A DNA stretch of 64,000 nucleotides from Dugong dugon (lineage: Eukaryota > Chordata > Mammalia > Sirenia > Dugongidae): contig CM057482.1 of NCBI GenBank assembly GCA_030035585.1, forward strand, positions 7,675,001-7,739,000, given 5' to 3'. Numbering within the stretch: position 1 is the first letter of the stretch; the number at the start of each line of letters is the position of its first letter. Shown piece by piece: positions 43,425 through 58,400 of this stretch. The position numbers and the translations under genes were made by a program. The notes under the pieces are model-generated. The model had not been told where the DNA came from, made no database searches, and saw only the letters and a list, made by a program, of their open reading frames with translations.

Positions 43425-46400
43425 AGACAAGTCTGCATGCAGGCACAGCACCTTCTTCTCTGAGCGTCACAACACTGTACCCCAAATTGGGAATAACTGA
43501 ATATTCCAATTAAATTATAGCCTGGGAAGTTGCCTGGCTCCCAACCTAAATGAAATTGGGGAGCTATTTTCACAGGAGATAAAGACCAAGGATTTCATCT
43601 TTGCCCCAAGCACACTCTGTGGTAACTGTACCATTTCCTTGTGTCCATTCCCACTTATGACACCAACCAAGACATCACAACTACCTGAGGAGCAGCTAAC
43701 TTCACTACTTCCTTTGGTTTGCTGTGGGTGAAAAAAGCAACTGTATCATAGACTTAGACTGACCTTCAGTAAGTCTGAAGGACAATTTTGAGAAGCAGTC
43801 CCACTGCTTCTGTCAAACTGTCAAACTGATCTACCCAAACAACCTGTTAGTGTCACCAGCCTGATATCTTTTCTTAGCTGCACTCCAGACTCAGGGAAAC
43901 TATACAACCTATAACCCACGAGGGGGTGTTTGGAGATGCCCGGATCACTGACAAATTAGGCAGCAGAGGCTTACCCACTGTGCGTATTCTTGATTTACCA
44001 AGGGTCCTTCTGGTTAAAGTACTGAATCCCATCTTGAATTCATGCTAAATTGTTGGAGCTGTTCATTTTTTTTTTTTTTCCTCGTTTCTTTTGAAATACT
44101 TCAAGCATAAAGGAAAAGTAGAGAGGGTACTATAATCGTCCCCTGTGTACCTACCATCTAGCTTTGTCAAATCTCAGCAAACTGCTGTAGGTCCTTTAGA
44201 TCGTTTTTCCCCATTATAGATACAGTTGATGTCTCATGTGTATATGTGTACCTCTCCAAGACCCCAATTCCCTTTCTCCTTACCTCCTCAGAAAAAGACA
44301 CTATCCTGAATTAGAGAATTATTATTCTCATAGAGGCTTTCTTGCATTTACTACCAATGCATTCCCCATAAACAATATATAGCATTGTTTTACATACTGT
44401 AAAATTTGAAATAAATATAAAACTGTATCATTTTATCACTCATTTTTTTCCATTTTTATATATGATCCATTTTGTTTTAAAGAGTTCTAGTTCATTCACT
44501 GTATCTGCGTTACAATCCCACTGTATGAATATACCATAATTTTATCCATACTGTCCTACTAATAGACACATGTAGGCTTTACTTTTGCTTTTAGTAAACC
44601 TATAATAGGGAAAAGCCAACCCACACAATCTTTGAAAAGAAGGAAAAAGGGTCAAATGTTAGTGCTGGGATCTAATTTCTTAGCAGCAAAGAAGAAATGA
44701 AGAGAAGGACTTCATACTCTGGCATAGAGACTTCTCTAGGAATGCCCTTAATGGTCATCATTCAGCAATTCTTCCTCAGACAATATATCCATTCATGCAT
44801 ACACACGGGAATCTTTCACTCCCACAGCAAACTTCCATTTTAACTCCTTCCTCATTAAAACTCTGCTCCTTGGACCCTTCCCATTTTTATCTTAGAACCA
44901 ACTCTGAAATAATCAGATATCAAAAACAACTAAAATACTAAATTTTAATTTGTACTTCACACACTTCTTCGTTTGGTCTCTCCCGCCAGCCCCCTCCTCA
45001 CTGCTCAGCTTCAGCAGTTTCCTATTTATGAGCACACAAGAATCACTGGTTTCCTGTACTTGCACGACCATCTTCGACCAGTCTCACCTCCTCCTGTCAG
45101 CCTACAAGTAACCTGCTAACTGTACTATTAAAAATACTGCTATATTTATATGCCTACCTAATAAACACATTTGCCTACTTAAAATGACGTAATTATTCTA
45201 ACTAAAAGAGGATTTGTACACATTAAAAATACTTCTAAGGTGCTTTGAATCTGAGTATCACTTTGTACTGTCTACAACTTCTTGTCATCTGCCGTCAAGT
45301 CAATTCCAACTCATGGAGACCCCATGTGTCAGAGTAGAACCAGTCCAGAGGCTTTTCAAGGCTGTGACCTTTCAGAAGCAGATCACCAGGTCTGTCTCCA
45401 AGGCGTCTCTGGGTGGGTTCGAACTGCCAATCTTTGGGCCAGTAGGCAAGCACTTAACTGTTTGCACCATCCAGGGACTACTGCCTTAAAACTTTAATAG
45501 AACTTTCCAAAGTGAAGAATAATATTTTCAGTAGACTCCAGTAAGTTTTATTTCATACTTCTTGTTGGTTTTATGAATAGCTGGCTAAAATGAAATAATG
45601 AGAAGTATGAAAACTAGGAAGGCCTCGTTTCCAGTTAAAGTATTCCGTTTTATGTACGGTCATCACTTCTGATGTATATTAGGACTGCACTGTTAGTGAT
45701 AAAAGCCTACGTAGCAATTTCCATACATTTTATACATATACTTACCTGCATAGGTTTTAATTTTCCTTTTATCTCCATCCCTGGAATTTGCACATACCAA
45801 GCTGCTGCTAAATTTCGCTGGATGGACAAGAGCATGTTGACTGGTTTTAAAATTTCAATGTCATGCTGTGCCAAGCCAGCCTGCAAAATAGTTCTAAAAA
45901 AAAAAAAAAAAAAGAATTTATTTCATATTTTGAAATTTACATTTTAAAATGAGAACTACCAAATTGTGCGTTAGTTTTCATATAGCATTTTCTTAAACAC
46001 TGAAGGCTATCAAAATTCTCTAAAACATGCTTTTTTTCACAAATCAATCAGAATATATAAATCAAGTTTATATGCAGGGCTATCTAAAACAAAGCCTAAG
46101 TAACACTGATTTCAAAGACATCAACTTCATAAAGTATAACTACTGCATTATTTACTATCTTTCAAAAAGGTTTTCTGATACAGCAACTAGTGCAATGTTA
46201 TCCAAGTAAACGTTACACCCTCCTAAAATTGGAAGATTAAAAAAGTGATAGTCTACATAGCCTTTGACATGTTACTGGTCTTCCCCATACTTCAGGGGGA
46301 AAACTCATTTTTATGGATTAAAGTGTATCCCACCAAAATGTGCATCAACTTGGCTTAGGCCATGATTCCTAGTATTCTGTGGTTGTCCACCATTTTGTGA

Positions 46401-49400
46401 TGTCATGTGATTATCCTATGTGTTGCAAATCCTAATGTCTACCTGTGGTTAATGAGGCAAGATTAGGTTATGTTAAAGAGGATTAGGGTGGGATGCAATA
46501 CCCTTACTCAGGTCACAGCCCTGATCCTATGTAAGAGGTGTTTCCCTGGGGTATGGCCCACATCACCTTTTATCTTACAAGAGATAAGAGGAGAGAGAAG
46601 CAAGCACAGAGAGAAGGACCTCGTGCCACCAAGAAAGACATGGCAGGAGAGTAGTGTAGCTTTTGGACCTGGGGCTCCTGCACTGAGAAGCTCCTAGACC
46701 AACAGAAGATTGATGACAAGGACCTTCCCCTAAAGCTGACAGAGAAAGCCTTCCCCTGGAGCTGGCGCCCTGAATTCGGACTTCTGGCCTCCTAGACTGT
46801 GAGAGAATAAATTTCTCTTTCTTAAAGCCATCTACCTGTGGTATTTCTGTTACAGCAGCACTACATAACTAAGACACTCACCAAACCTGAAAGTTGAACG
46901 AGCATATGGTAGTAGTCATTTCTAGCTTGCCTGCCAATGACCATTTGCACAAACAAATACTATAAGTACGTACTCTTCCCATTTCACAGAGACAACAACT
47001 TCGAATTTGGATTCTATTCATTTACACACCTCACTGAGAATTCACAAATGTGACAGTCTGGAAAGGAGAAATAAATCTTAGATTTTATTATATTTTAGGA
47101 AGTTTTGGCCCATCCACAGAAAAAGAAGCATCTGTGTGCAAAGCTATATAAAACAAACTAAATTATTATTAAGTAAATTGCACTTTTATAACAAGAAATT
47201 TTCATAAAATGGAAAAGTCACGTTATAAATTTTAGTAAGACAAAATGCAGATTCTACAAAACACACTACAATTAACCACTGGTTAAAAACCGATGTTCAC
47301 ACATCTAAAACCAAGAAAGGGCCATAATCAAAACATTAACCCTACAACTGGAACAAGAAGACAGATAGAAGCAAAAGAAGCCCTCAAGCATCAGAAGAAA
47401 GGAAATAATAAGAATTAGAGCAAAATTAAATGAAATAGAGAATAGGAAAACAACTGAAAGAGTTAACAAGACCAAAAGCTGGTTCTTTGAAAAGATCAAC
47501 AAAATTGATATACCATTAGCCAAACTTACAAAAGAAAAACAGGACAGAAAGCATTTAACTTGTATGAGAAATGAGATGGGTGATATCACAACAGACCCAA
47601 CTGAAATTAAAAGAATAACACAACACTATTAAAAACTGTACTCTAACAAATTTGAAAACCTAGAGGAAATGGACAAATATCTAGAAACTCACTATCTACC
47701 TAAACTAACACAAACAGAGGTAGGACAACTAAATAAACCCATAACAGAAGAAGAGATTGAAAAGGTAATTAAAAAACTCCCAGCAAAAAAAAAAGCCCCA
47801 GCCCAGATGGCTTCACTGGAAAATTCTACCAAACTTTCAGAGAAAAGTTAACACCACTACTACTAAAGGTATTTCAGAGCATAGAAATGATGGAATACTC
47901 TCAAACTCATTCTATGAAGCCAGCATAACCCTGATACCAAAACCAGATAAAGACACCACAAAAAAAGAAAATTACAGACAATATCCCTCATGAACATTGA
48001 CGCAAAAATCCTCAAAATTCTACCCAACAGAATTCAGCAACATATCAAAAAAATAACTCACCATGATCAAGTGGGATTTATACCAGGTATGCAGGGATGG
48101 TTCATCATTAAAAAAAACAATCAATATAATCCATCAATAAATAAAACAAAAGACAAGAACCACATGATCTTATCAATTGATGCAGAAAAGGCATTTGACA
48201 AAGTCCAACACCCATTCATGATAACAACTCTCAACAAAATAGGAATAGAAGGGAAATTCCTCAATATAATTAAGGGTATTTATACAAAGCCAACAGCCAA
48301 CATCATCCTAAATGGAGAGAATTTGAAAGCATTCCCCCTGAGAAAGGGAACCAGACAAGGATGCCCTTTATTACCACTCTTATTCAACATTATGCTGGAA
48401 GTCCTAGCCAGAGCAATTAGGCTAGAAAAAGAAATAAAGGGCATTCAAACTGGTAGGGAAGAAGTCAAAGTATCTCTATTTGCAGATGATATGATCTTAT
48501 ACACAGAAAACCCCAAAGAATCCACAAGAAAACTATTGGAACTAACAGAAGATTTCAGCAAAGTTTCAGGATACAAGATAAACATACAAAAATCAGTTGG
48601 ATTCCTTTACACCGACAAAGAGAACCTAGAAGAGGAAATCACCAAATCAATACCATTTACAATAGCATCCAAGAAGATAAAATACTTAGGAATAAATCTA
48701 ACCAGAGATGTAAAAGACCTATACAATGAAAACTACTAGACACTACTGCAAGAAACCAAAAGAGGCTACATAAGTGTAAAAACATACCTTGCTCATGGAT
48801 AGGTAGACTCAACATTGTGAAAATGTCAATTCTACCCAAAGCGATCTACAGATACAATCCCAATCCAAATTCCACCAGCATTTTTTAATGAGATGGAGAA
48901 ACAAATCACCAACTTCATATGGAAAGGGAAGAGGTCTCAAATAAGCATTCACTCAAGAAAAAGAACAAAGTGGGAGGTCTCACACTACCTGATTTCAGAA
49001 CCCATTATACTGCCATGGTAGTCAAGACAGCCTGGTACTGGTACAACAACAGATACATAGACGAATGGAACAGAATTGAGAATTCAGACATAAATTCATC
49101 CACCTATGAGCAGCTGATACTTGACAAAGGTCCAAAGTCCGTTAATTGGGCAAAAGACAGTCTCTTTAAATGGTGCTGGCATAACTGGATATCCATCTGC
49201 AAAAAAACTGAAACAAGACCCATACCTCACACCATGCACAAAAACTAACTCAAAATGTATTAAAGACTTAAACATAAAATCAAAAACAATAAAGATCATG
49301 GAAGAAAAAATAGGGACAACGCTAGGAGCCCTAATACATGGCATAAACACAATATGAACCATAAGTAACAATGCACAAGTACCAGAAGACAGACTAGATA

Positions 49401-52400
49401 AGTGGGATCTCCTAAAAATCAAACACTTATGCTCAACAAAAGACTTCACCAAAAGAGTCAAAAGACAACCTACAGACGGGGAAAAAAATTTTGGCTACGA
49501 CAAATCTGATCAGCATCTAATCTCTAAAATCTACAAGATACTGCAAAACCTCAACAAAAGACAAATAACCCAATTTAAAAATGGGCAAAGGACATGAACA
49601 GGCACTTCGCCAAAGAAGATATTCAGGCAGCTAACAGACAAATGAAGAAATGCTCACGATCATTAGCCATTAGAGAAATGCAAATCAAAACTACAATGAG
49701 ATATCATCTCACCCCAACAAGGAGAGCAGTAATCCAAAAAACACAAAATAATAAATGCTGGAGGGGTTGTGGAGAGACTGGAACACTTATACATTGTTGG
49801 TGGGAATGTAAAATTGTACAATCACTTTGGAAATCGATATGGCACTTCCTTAAAAAGCTAAAAATAGAAGTATCATACAATTCAGCTATCCCGCTCTTTG
49901 GAATATATCCTAGAGAAATAAGAGCTGTCAAACGAATACATACATGCACACCCATGTTCACTGCAGCACTGTTCACAACAGCAAAAAGATGGAAACAACC
50001 CAGGTGCCCATCAATGGATGAATGGATAAACAAATTATGTATATCCACACAATGGGATACTATGCAACGATAACGAACAACGACAAAGCCATGAAATCTT
50101 CTACCATGGAAGAATCTGGAGGGCATTATGCTGAGTGAATTTAGTCAGTCACAGAAGGACAACTATTATATAAGACCACTATTATAATAACTCAAGAAAA
50201 GGTTTAAACCCAGAAGAAAACATTCTTTGATGGTTACGAGGGTGGGGAGGGAGGGTGAGGGTTATTTACTAACTAGATAGTAGACAAGTATTACCTTAGG
50301 TGAAGGGAAGGACAGCCCACATTACAGGGGAAGTCAGCACAACTGGACTAAACCAAAGCTAAGAAGGTTCCTGGATATAACCAAACACTCTGAGGGACAC
50401 AGTAGCAGGCATAGGGATCTGGGAACCATGCTTTCAGGGGACATCTAGGTCAACTGGCATAACAAAGCTTATTAAGAAAACGTTCTGCATCCTAGTTTGG
50501 TGAGTGGCGTCTGGGGTCTTAAAAGCTTCCAAGCAGCCATCTAAGATGCATCAATTGGTCCCAACCACCTGGAGTAAAGGAGAATGAGGAACACCAAAGA
50601 CACAAGGAAAGCAGTTGCCCAAGAGACAGAAAGGGCCACATAAACCAGAGACTTCATCAGCCTGAGACCAGAAGAACAAGATGGTGCCCAGCTAACACCA
50701 ATGATCACCCTGACAGGGAACACAACAGAGAGTCCCGGATGGAGCAGGAGAAAGGTGGGGTGCAGAACTCAAATTCTAGTAAGAAGACCAGACTTAATGG
50801 TGTGACTAAGACTGGAGGAACCCCGGGAAGCACGGTTCCTGGATTCTCTATCAGCCCAGAACTAAAATAATTTCCGAGGCTAACTCTTCAGACAAGGATT
50901 GGACTGGACAGTGGGACATAAAATGATACTTATGAGGAGTGTGCCTCTTAGCTCAAGGAGATACAAGAGACTAAACGGACAGCTTCCATCCAGAGGTGAG
51001 ATGTGAAGGTAGAGAGGCTTAGGAGCTGGTTGAATGGACTTGGGGAACCAGGGGTGGAAAGGAGGAGTGTGCTGTCACAGTAAGGAGAGAGCAATTAGGG
51101 TCACATAACAACGTATGTATAAATTTTTGTACGGGAGACTAACTTGAAATGTAAACTTCATTTAAACTGCAACAGTAAAAAAATAAAGAAACCAGTGTTC
51201 AAGGTTTCATAATGAGAAGAAGCATAACAACCACAAATCACAAGAGAATTGTATCCCTGACAAAAATTTTATGAAGATTATATTCTGAATTAAACAATAC
51301 ACAGTTAGATTATATATTTATACCTGGACAGCTTCAACTGAGTGAGTTGTATGTTCATTTTGTCAATTACTGGGGGAAGAGAAGAATGTTCCATAGGGAC
51401 CAAGCTAAATTTGTTTTCAATCCTGATTAAACCCAGATCTGCTATAACAGCATTAGGTGACACTGAAGACTGAGGAATGATAATAACGGGGGCTTTCAAG
51501 TTGATATCCATCAAAAGGCGGAAACTCTTTTGAGCCAAGTCTTTCATGCTAGAAGCAGCTTTTTCTGCAGCCTGGACCGTGGCTGCGCTCAAAGCTTCTT
51601 TGGTAGTTTGGAAATTGTTCAGGAAGTCCTGTTGGAAGAGACTGATACTTAGAAAGTTCCAAAAAAAGGGATTTATTTTCAAAAGGAAACAATTTTTAAA
51701 GCATTTACATTAAATAAAAGAAGCAGTATAAAACAGATGTTATTTATGATAATACACATGGAGAGAGGAAACTCTAGAAAAATACACTCTGAGCTATTAA
51801 CAGTAGTTACTTCTACAAGGGAGGAGTTCTTTACCTTTTATATTATGTATATCAGAATTGTTTGGTTTTTATGACGAGTTTTTAAAAATCCCTTTTTGAT
51901 TAATGAATGTTGGTCATTTTAAATTCAAATTTAAATGAAAGGGATGGAGGAATGCACTTTAATTCTCCCAAAGTGGGTTAAATTCTGTACCTCTAGTTGG
52001 TAAGAATAAAGTTTATTCTTTATTAAGTCCTGGCACCTCACTTTTGAAGATGCATTTTTTTAAACGTTCTCAGGTATGAGCAAAGGGAGTTAAATCTCTA
52101 TGATCCTGCAATCCCTAATAAAAGTCAAAACTTTATTTAGAGTAAGATACACTTCCTTCCAACTTCAACTAAAAACAAAAACATTTTCCCAATGAAAAAA
52201 GATCATTCTTAGAAGCAGTGTTCTTGATGATCATGCATTAATAAATACAAAGCAATTTAATTCCCTTACTCCCAAATAAGTTACTTTCCAGAGGAGTAAA
52301 ACATGATGTTTTAGGTAGAGGTCCATGACTTGTAAGCTTACTGCCAAGAGGCACAGGCAGATTTAAACCCGTCAGCCTGAAACACTTACATGGAAATAAA

Positions 52401-55400
52401 TAATTGAAGAAAAATGTTTTTCCATGGCCTTGCTGATCACAACTGTAATCAAAGTCTGTAAATTGCAATACCAGTCCTTTAAATGCCTGATGAGCTCCTT
52501 GTAACATTCTCTTAGCTAAATACCCTTAAGGTTATTTCATCAAACAAATAACACCAAAAAGCCCTAAATTATCAGAAAGCACTTTTAAAATATAAAACTA
52601 TGAAAAAATTTTACAAGGACAGTTAATATGTACAAAATAATAATTTAAAAAATTCACTTATCTACCCATCATTATAAAGGATTTCCTTAACTATGATATT
52701 CTGTTCAGCGTTTGGGTGTTTATCACATGGCTTGATAAGTAATGATTCTATCAAGGTTCAGATGTATAGGCAAAGATACTTAGGCCTCAGTGAGAACTAA
52801 AAACATTAAAAAAAAAAATAAACTTACCAAAAGAGACATGAAGAATTTATGAACATAAACAATCTGAATACAGCCCACTATGAGGCTAAGTCTGCCATCT
52901 ACTTTAGACGTATCAGCATAGGCCTCTCCTTCTGTGGCGCCTGGGTAGAGGGTCATTTGGAATCTAAAGACTTCATCTCCCAAAATAGAGACAGCCTGAA
53001 AGTATTAGATTAACTGGTTATTACATCCAAAGAGCTGTGCAGCCCTTATCATTGTCCTATAAATATGCTCCCTTATTACAGTATCCTTGATATATGAAGC
53101 AACATTTAAATTCAATCTTAAATTGTTACAAAATATTTCACTTGCCAGTAACTTTTTGCCTATTGCTATTAAAAAAAAAAAAAAAAAATTTTATCAATGG
53201 GAAATGTCAATTTCTTAACTGACCAGAAATTACTTTCACAAATCACTGTTTATCAGGAGGCCTAGACTATATGCAATGTAAAAGGAGACTATTACCATTT
53301 TCATCTCCAATGCCTAACAAAGTGCTTAACACATGACAAGCAATAAACGTATACTGAAGAAATAAACAAAGGCATCTCAAATCCACAGAAAAAAAAATTT
53401 CAATATAGAAACCGATTTTTAATCACCTTTTTGTGAACGGAGAGCAAATCAGCATTTGTAACTATGATATCCTTAAGTCTGGCAAATACATCAGTCTGCT
53501 CTGACTTCATAGATACAGAGGCATCCATTCCTATGGGAAGCATAACATTTACAAACTTTCCACCCAATGTAAGTGGTATCTAAGTTCATTAATATGCTAC
53601 TAAGATACAGAGTGAATAAAAATTATTCACTACTGGACATACAAAAGGTATTAACTTCTATATGTAAGACACCTAAAAAAGGTTACAACACCTTTAAGTG
53701 CTACAGGAATCTCATACATAAAAGTTGTGGCAATTTTATGACAAAAAACAACAAACTTCAAAGAAAATTAATCACAGTTTTCCAAATACAAATATCCTCT
53801 GCACTGGCAAGATCAGAAGGGGTCACCTAGGAAGACACATAACATTTGTTGTCCAACAGTCATCTCACATTTATGGGTATTTATTATGGAAACTGTTGCT
53901 CTAGTAACTAGGGATAAATGAATATCATTTGATTAATAAGTACTCTTGTACTCTTGTTTCTACAATAAACGGTATCTAGAAGACTCTTCTAAGATGTCTC
54001 TCCAAAAAAATTTGTCATTCTCATAATTTCTAAAGGCATAATGACTTCTAAAATTACTCCTCAGTCCAGAGAGAATGCGTGCAGCTGAGCCCCAGTAACA
54101 AGCCCAAACCATTACCACACCTCCCATAAAACAGGTTATTTGGTAAGTATTTGTTGAATGGAGCTGATTTTTTAACCTTTTTAAACTGCTAAGTATGAAC
54201 AAAACACTTTTTTAAACAAATGTAAACTTATAAATGTAAACCTATTTCATCCTCACAACAACCTCATGAACAATAATTATTATCTCTATTTTACAGAAGA
54301 GAGAACTAAGGTACAGAAAGGTTAAGTCATTTGCTCAAGGTCAGGCAGTAACTGTTGGAGCCAGGATTTGAGCCTTAGCAGGCTGGCTCCAGAACTCATG
54401 GTACAATTGGAATTATTATACCATGCTGCCCCATTCCTGTAACAAGCTAATGACGGAGAAAGCTTAAAAAATTTCCTTTAGAAACTCCTTTTCCTGATGC
54501 TTCGAATGCACAAAAGACATGGGAAATAAGGATAACAACATTTTCTTCACCTAGTCAGGTATTACCAGGATATGCATTTCTCAGTCTAAATTATATTACT
54601 CTGAAAATGCAACCAGAACACTAAGTATTAACCCTTATATTTATTCTGAAATTTTTCATATAAATAAGGAATGACTTATGTCAGCCACGAATCATAACAA
54701 ATTTACTTCTAACATTTCAAAGCACATCTGTGGAAAGTTTCCAGGAGTCTTCAGTGTAAGCAAACAAAAATAGGGAGATCCACCACATACACACTTAACT
54801 TTTCCTGTATGTCTATGTAAAGAAACAGAAATAGCTACCTACTCCGAGGTATAATTACTTACCCTGTATTCTAATATCTGCAATGTTACACTTCTGATCA
54901 CAGATAAAGATATTAAATGCATTTAATTCAGCTTTGACCTTTAAATCAAACACATCACTTCGAGAAATGCTGCTGGATACTGAAAAGTAACGGAAACCTT
55001 ATGATTAGCAAAGTGCAAAGATGATGTAACACATAAAATAGTCCCAAATTAACCAAAATAAAGTACATAATATACTATGAAGAACCAAAAAGGCCTCCAT
55101 TAAGATAATGCATAATTAATATGAATTTTGGATTAATTTACAAATGCCAATCCAACAAAAACTAGCATGTCCCCCTCCAAATTAAGAATAAAGGCAACTA
55201 TTAATAGAATCTTATAAGGACAATTTGCTAGATGGAAACTTTACTATATATATACATTTTTGTTTTTCTGAGAAAAAAGAAAACCCTCTCTATAAGAATT
55301 CTATTAGTCACAATTTTTTATTCTGAAATCCTATTCATAACACATATTAGATAAAAGAATAATTCATAAAAATTGAAACAGTAATGAATAGTTAATAAAA

Positions 55401-58400
55401 AAAAAATACATGTTATTAACTAAGGTACTTAACACTACACGTTGTTAACTATAGAACCAATTCCTCTAGATTACGTATTACTGTTTCTCTATGAAGAATT
55501 CTTAAAAACTCCATAAAAAAGAAATATGAAAGTCTAAAGTTAAAAAAATTTAAAAATACACCAAAAAATAAATATTAAAATTATTGTAAAAAAAAAAATC
55601 AGACCCTTGTATCAGTTTTAACAGTAATGACAGTTTTAGATTTTAAGGATGCCAGAAATGTAGACATAATTTAAACTGGTCATAGTCTGAAAATTAAATT
55701 ATCCAATGTTAGATATTTACATCATTCACATTGCATAAAAGAAAAATAATTAAAATGATATTTGGCTTAACAAAAACAGGCACATGTTCTTTATTCACTC
55801 AGGGTACTTCATATATAATATTTCATAACGTAAGTCAAACGTCTCAGGAACATATACCCCAAATCCAGGTGCAATCTAAAGACAGTTTTAATTAGAAACC
55901 AAACGAAATCTGTCTCCTCCATGAAATGCCCTGTCTGTGCCCCCAAAAGCAGTGAACAAGTGTTGAGCGCTAGACAGTTTTACTTGACAGACTGAAAGGA
56001 GCCTTTGTTACTAAGCATGACTGTATTCATATTTAAATTTCTTCCTTTGTCCCTTTCATTGCATTGAAGACTGCAAAGGGACATCAATGCAAAGTACATA
56101 CAATTTGTACTTCGTGTAAAAGCTAGATGGTGAAATCAAATACATATACGTGATTAATATTAAACAACACTTCTTTAAATCCCCCTACTAAATTACCCTG
56201 TCATTCCACAGGGATAAAATTTGCTTTCTTTTTAATCTAACCTAATCTGTCAGAGCAGCTGTAACTTCAAGGTCCTATTTATTTTAGCTTGAAAATAAAA
56301 GTTATTATATGATTACTGAAGTTCAGATAGAAAGCATTAGACCATGACCCAAAAGCTACTACCAGCTTTGAGAGCAGTACTTCTGGACTCCCCTCCAAGT
56401 GGCTGCAGCTCAGATCCCTTCTCAGAAGAGAAAGTGGCAGCAGACGGAACAGCAGATGATAGAAAATCCATGAAGGACAGTAAAGCTTCCAAGTGAAGTA
56501 CTAAGTCTAATGATGAAAATGAAACCTAGGACAATGAACAATTAGAGAGGCAGATTTCAGATGCAGTAACGTTTTTATGTTAAGCTTCAACATATGTAAG
56601 TAGCACAAGAGTAGTTCAATTAAGGTTTTTTTTTTTTTTCCCAAAAAATAAAATGTTCACAATTACAGTGTTTATTCTTACCAGACAATAAATCAGCATT
56701 CTCTCCACCCTCACACACATATCCCTAAGTCTAACCCTAGCAGAACTTGATGAGTTTTATCAGGCCTCAAGTCACATTTCAGATGGTTCCAAAGCAGACT
56801 ATATATGCACAAATGGGCTGGTCTGTACTGAGTCATGTTTTCACCTTCTCCTTAATCTTACTCTAATCCTGAAGTTAATACGTAATTCAAATTTTCAATG
56901 CTTTCATCAACACTAGGCCAAATAACCACAGTGGACTAAAATGAAAAAAAAACTTCTCTTAAAAAGTATATTATCTGTGTTCTCAACAAGTAGTCATTAA
57001 TTCACCTCTGGGAAACAAATAATACTTTAGGATTCAAATCAAATTTTTGTTTAAGAACTTATTTCAACTCTATCTATTTCACATATCTACTAAATTAGAT
57101 GTATTATTATTGTCACCCTTAATTTTAGAACTCACAATCTTACAACTGGAGATAGCTCTGAAGATAGATTTAATCATTTACACAACCCAGTCTTACAGTG
57201 AATTACAAAAGATTACCTTTACTCTCTGTTTGGTATTGTCATGAATGGTTTTAAATTCTGGTCCTTCACTGTCTGCCTACAAATAGCAGAGGATTAAATA
57301 AACAGGTTGCAAACGGTAACATTCACATACTGAAAATATACATATTCTTTACTTTTCAAAGCAGGCTATTATAAAACTATAAACATATTTCTCAAGGGCA
57401 AAGAAGAATATATCAAAGAAAGTGACCTTACATAAGCATTTCTCACATTCTATAGAAGCAAAAACTAAAATTCCTTCTCCTATTAGGGAGGAAATGCTAA
57501 AAGTAGGAGAAAATGCTAGTATATCTAGATTACAATAAATTTCAGTTTGGATTACAATACAACATTGTATTATTCCCATTTATTCAACACAACAGGGTAA
57601 CTGAGAGGGTTCATGAAAAGTAGCCAAGACTGCCAGATGCCTGCATACTTCCCCACAGTCAAACAGTTTTAGAACAAATAAAAAATCAGTGGAAAAATTT
57701 AAATATTAAATATGACAGGGTTAATATACATAAAAGGACTTCAGTGGTGCAGTGGTTAAACCGCTCGGCTGCCAGCTGAAAGGTTGTCGGTTCTAACCCA
57801 CCAGCGGCTTCTGTAAAGATCACAGCCTTGGAAACTCTGTGGGCAGTTCTACTTTGTCCTACAGGGGCTGCTATGAGTCAGAACCAACTCAGCAATGAGA
57901 ATATGGGAATATACACAACTCCATGTACTCAAATATTAAAAAATTCTAGTATGAAACTAGGTACCTTTGTCAGTAACATTTTCAGAAGGGGTTCATCTGT
58001 TGTTACATTAGAAGAGTTAATAATGTGTAGAGCTTCTCCTTTAGAGTCTAGAAGAGAAAAATACTGTTGTTGATCCATCAAGTCTTTTAAACATTGCAAA
58101 TGTGAGCAAGCCAGTTATACAAATGTATGTTATCTGGCAAAACTCATAGAACTATACGTGTAAAAGGACAGATTTGTACTATATACAAACCATACGTCAG
58201 TGAACCTCTGGGAAAAAATAAATAACAGCAGAAAAACAAAAGCACCAGCCAATTAAAACTGCTGTAACTTTTGGTACTACTGGTATTACTCATTTGAACA
58301 AATCATAACATATTAAAGAACAAAGCTATAAAATACATAAACCAGGGATTATCCTCAGTATGTCTGCTTTACCCCAAGATAGCCCATAGAGTTCCTGTAC

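Noticed and set aside
49096-50126. Long minus-strand open frames
   Set aside because: They are the antisense shadow of L1 ORF2.
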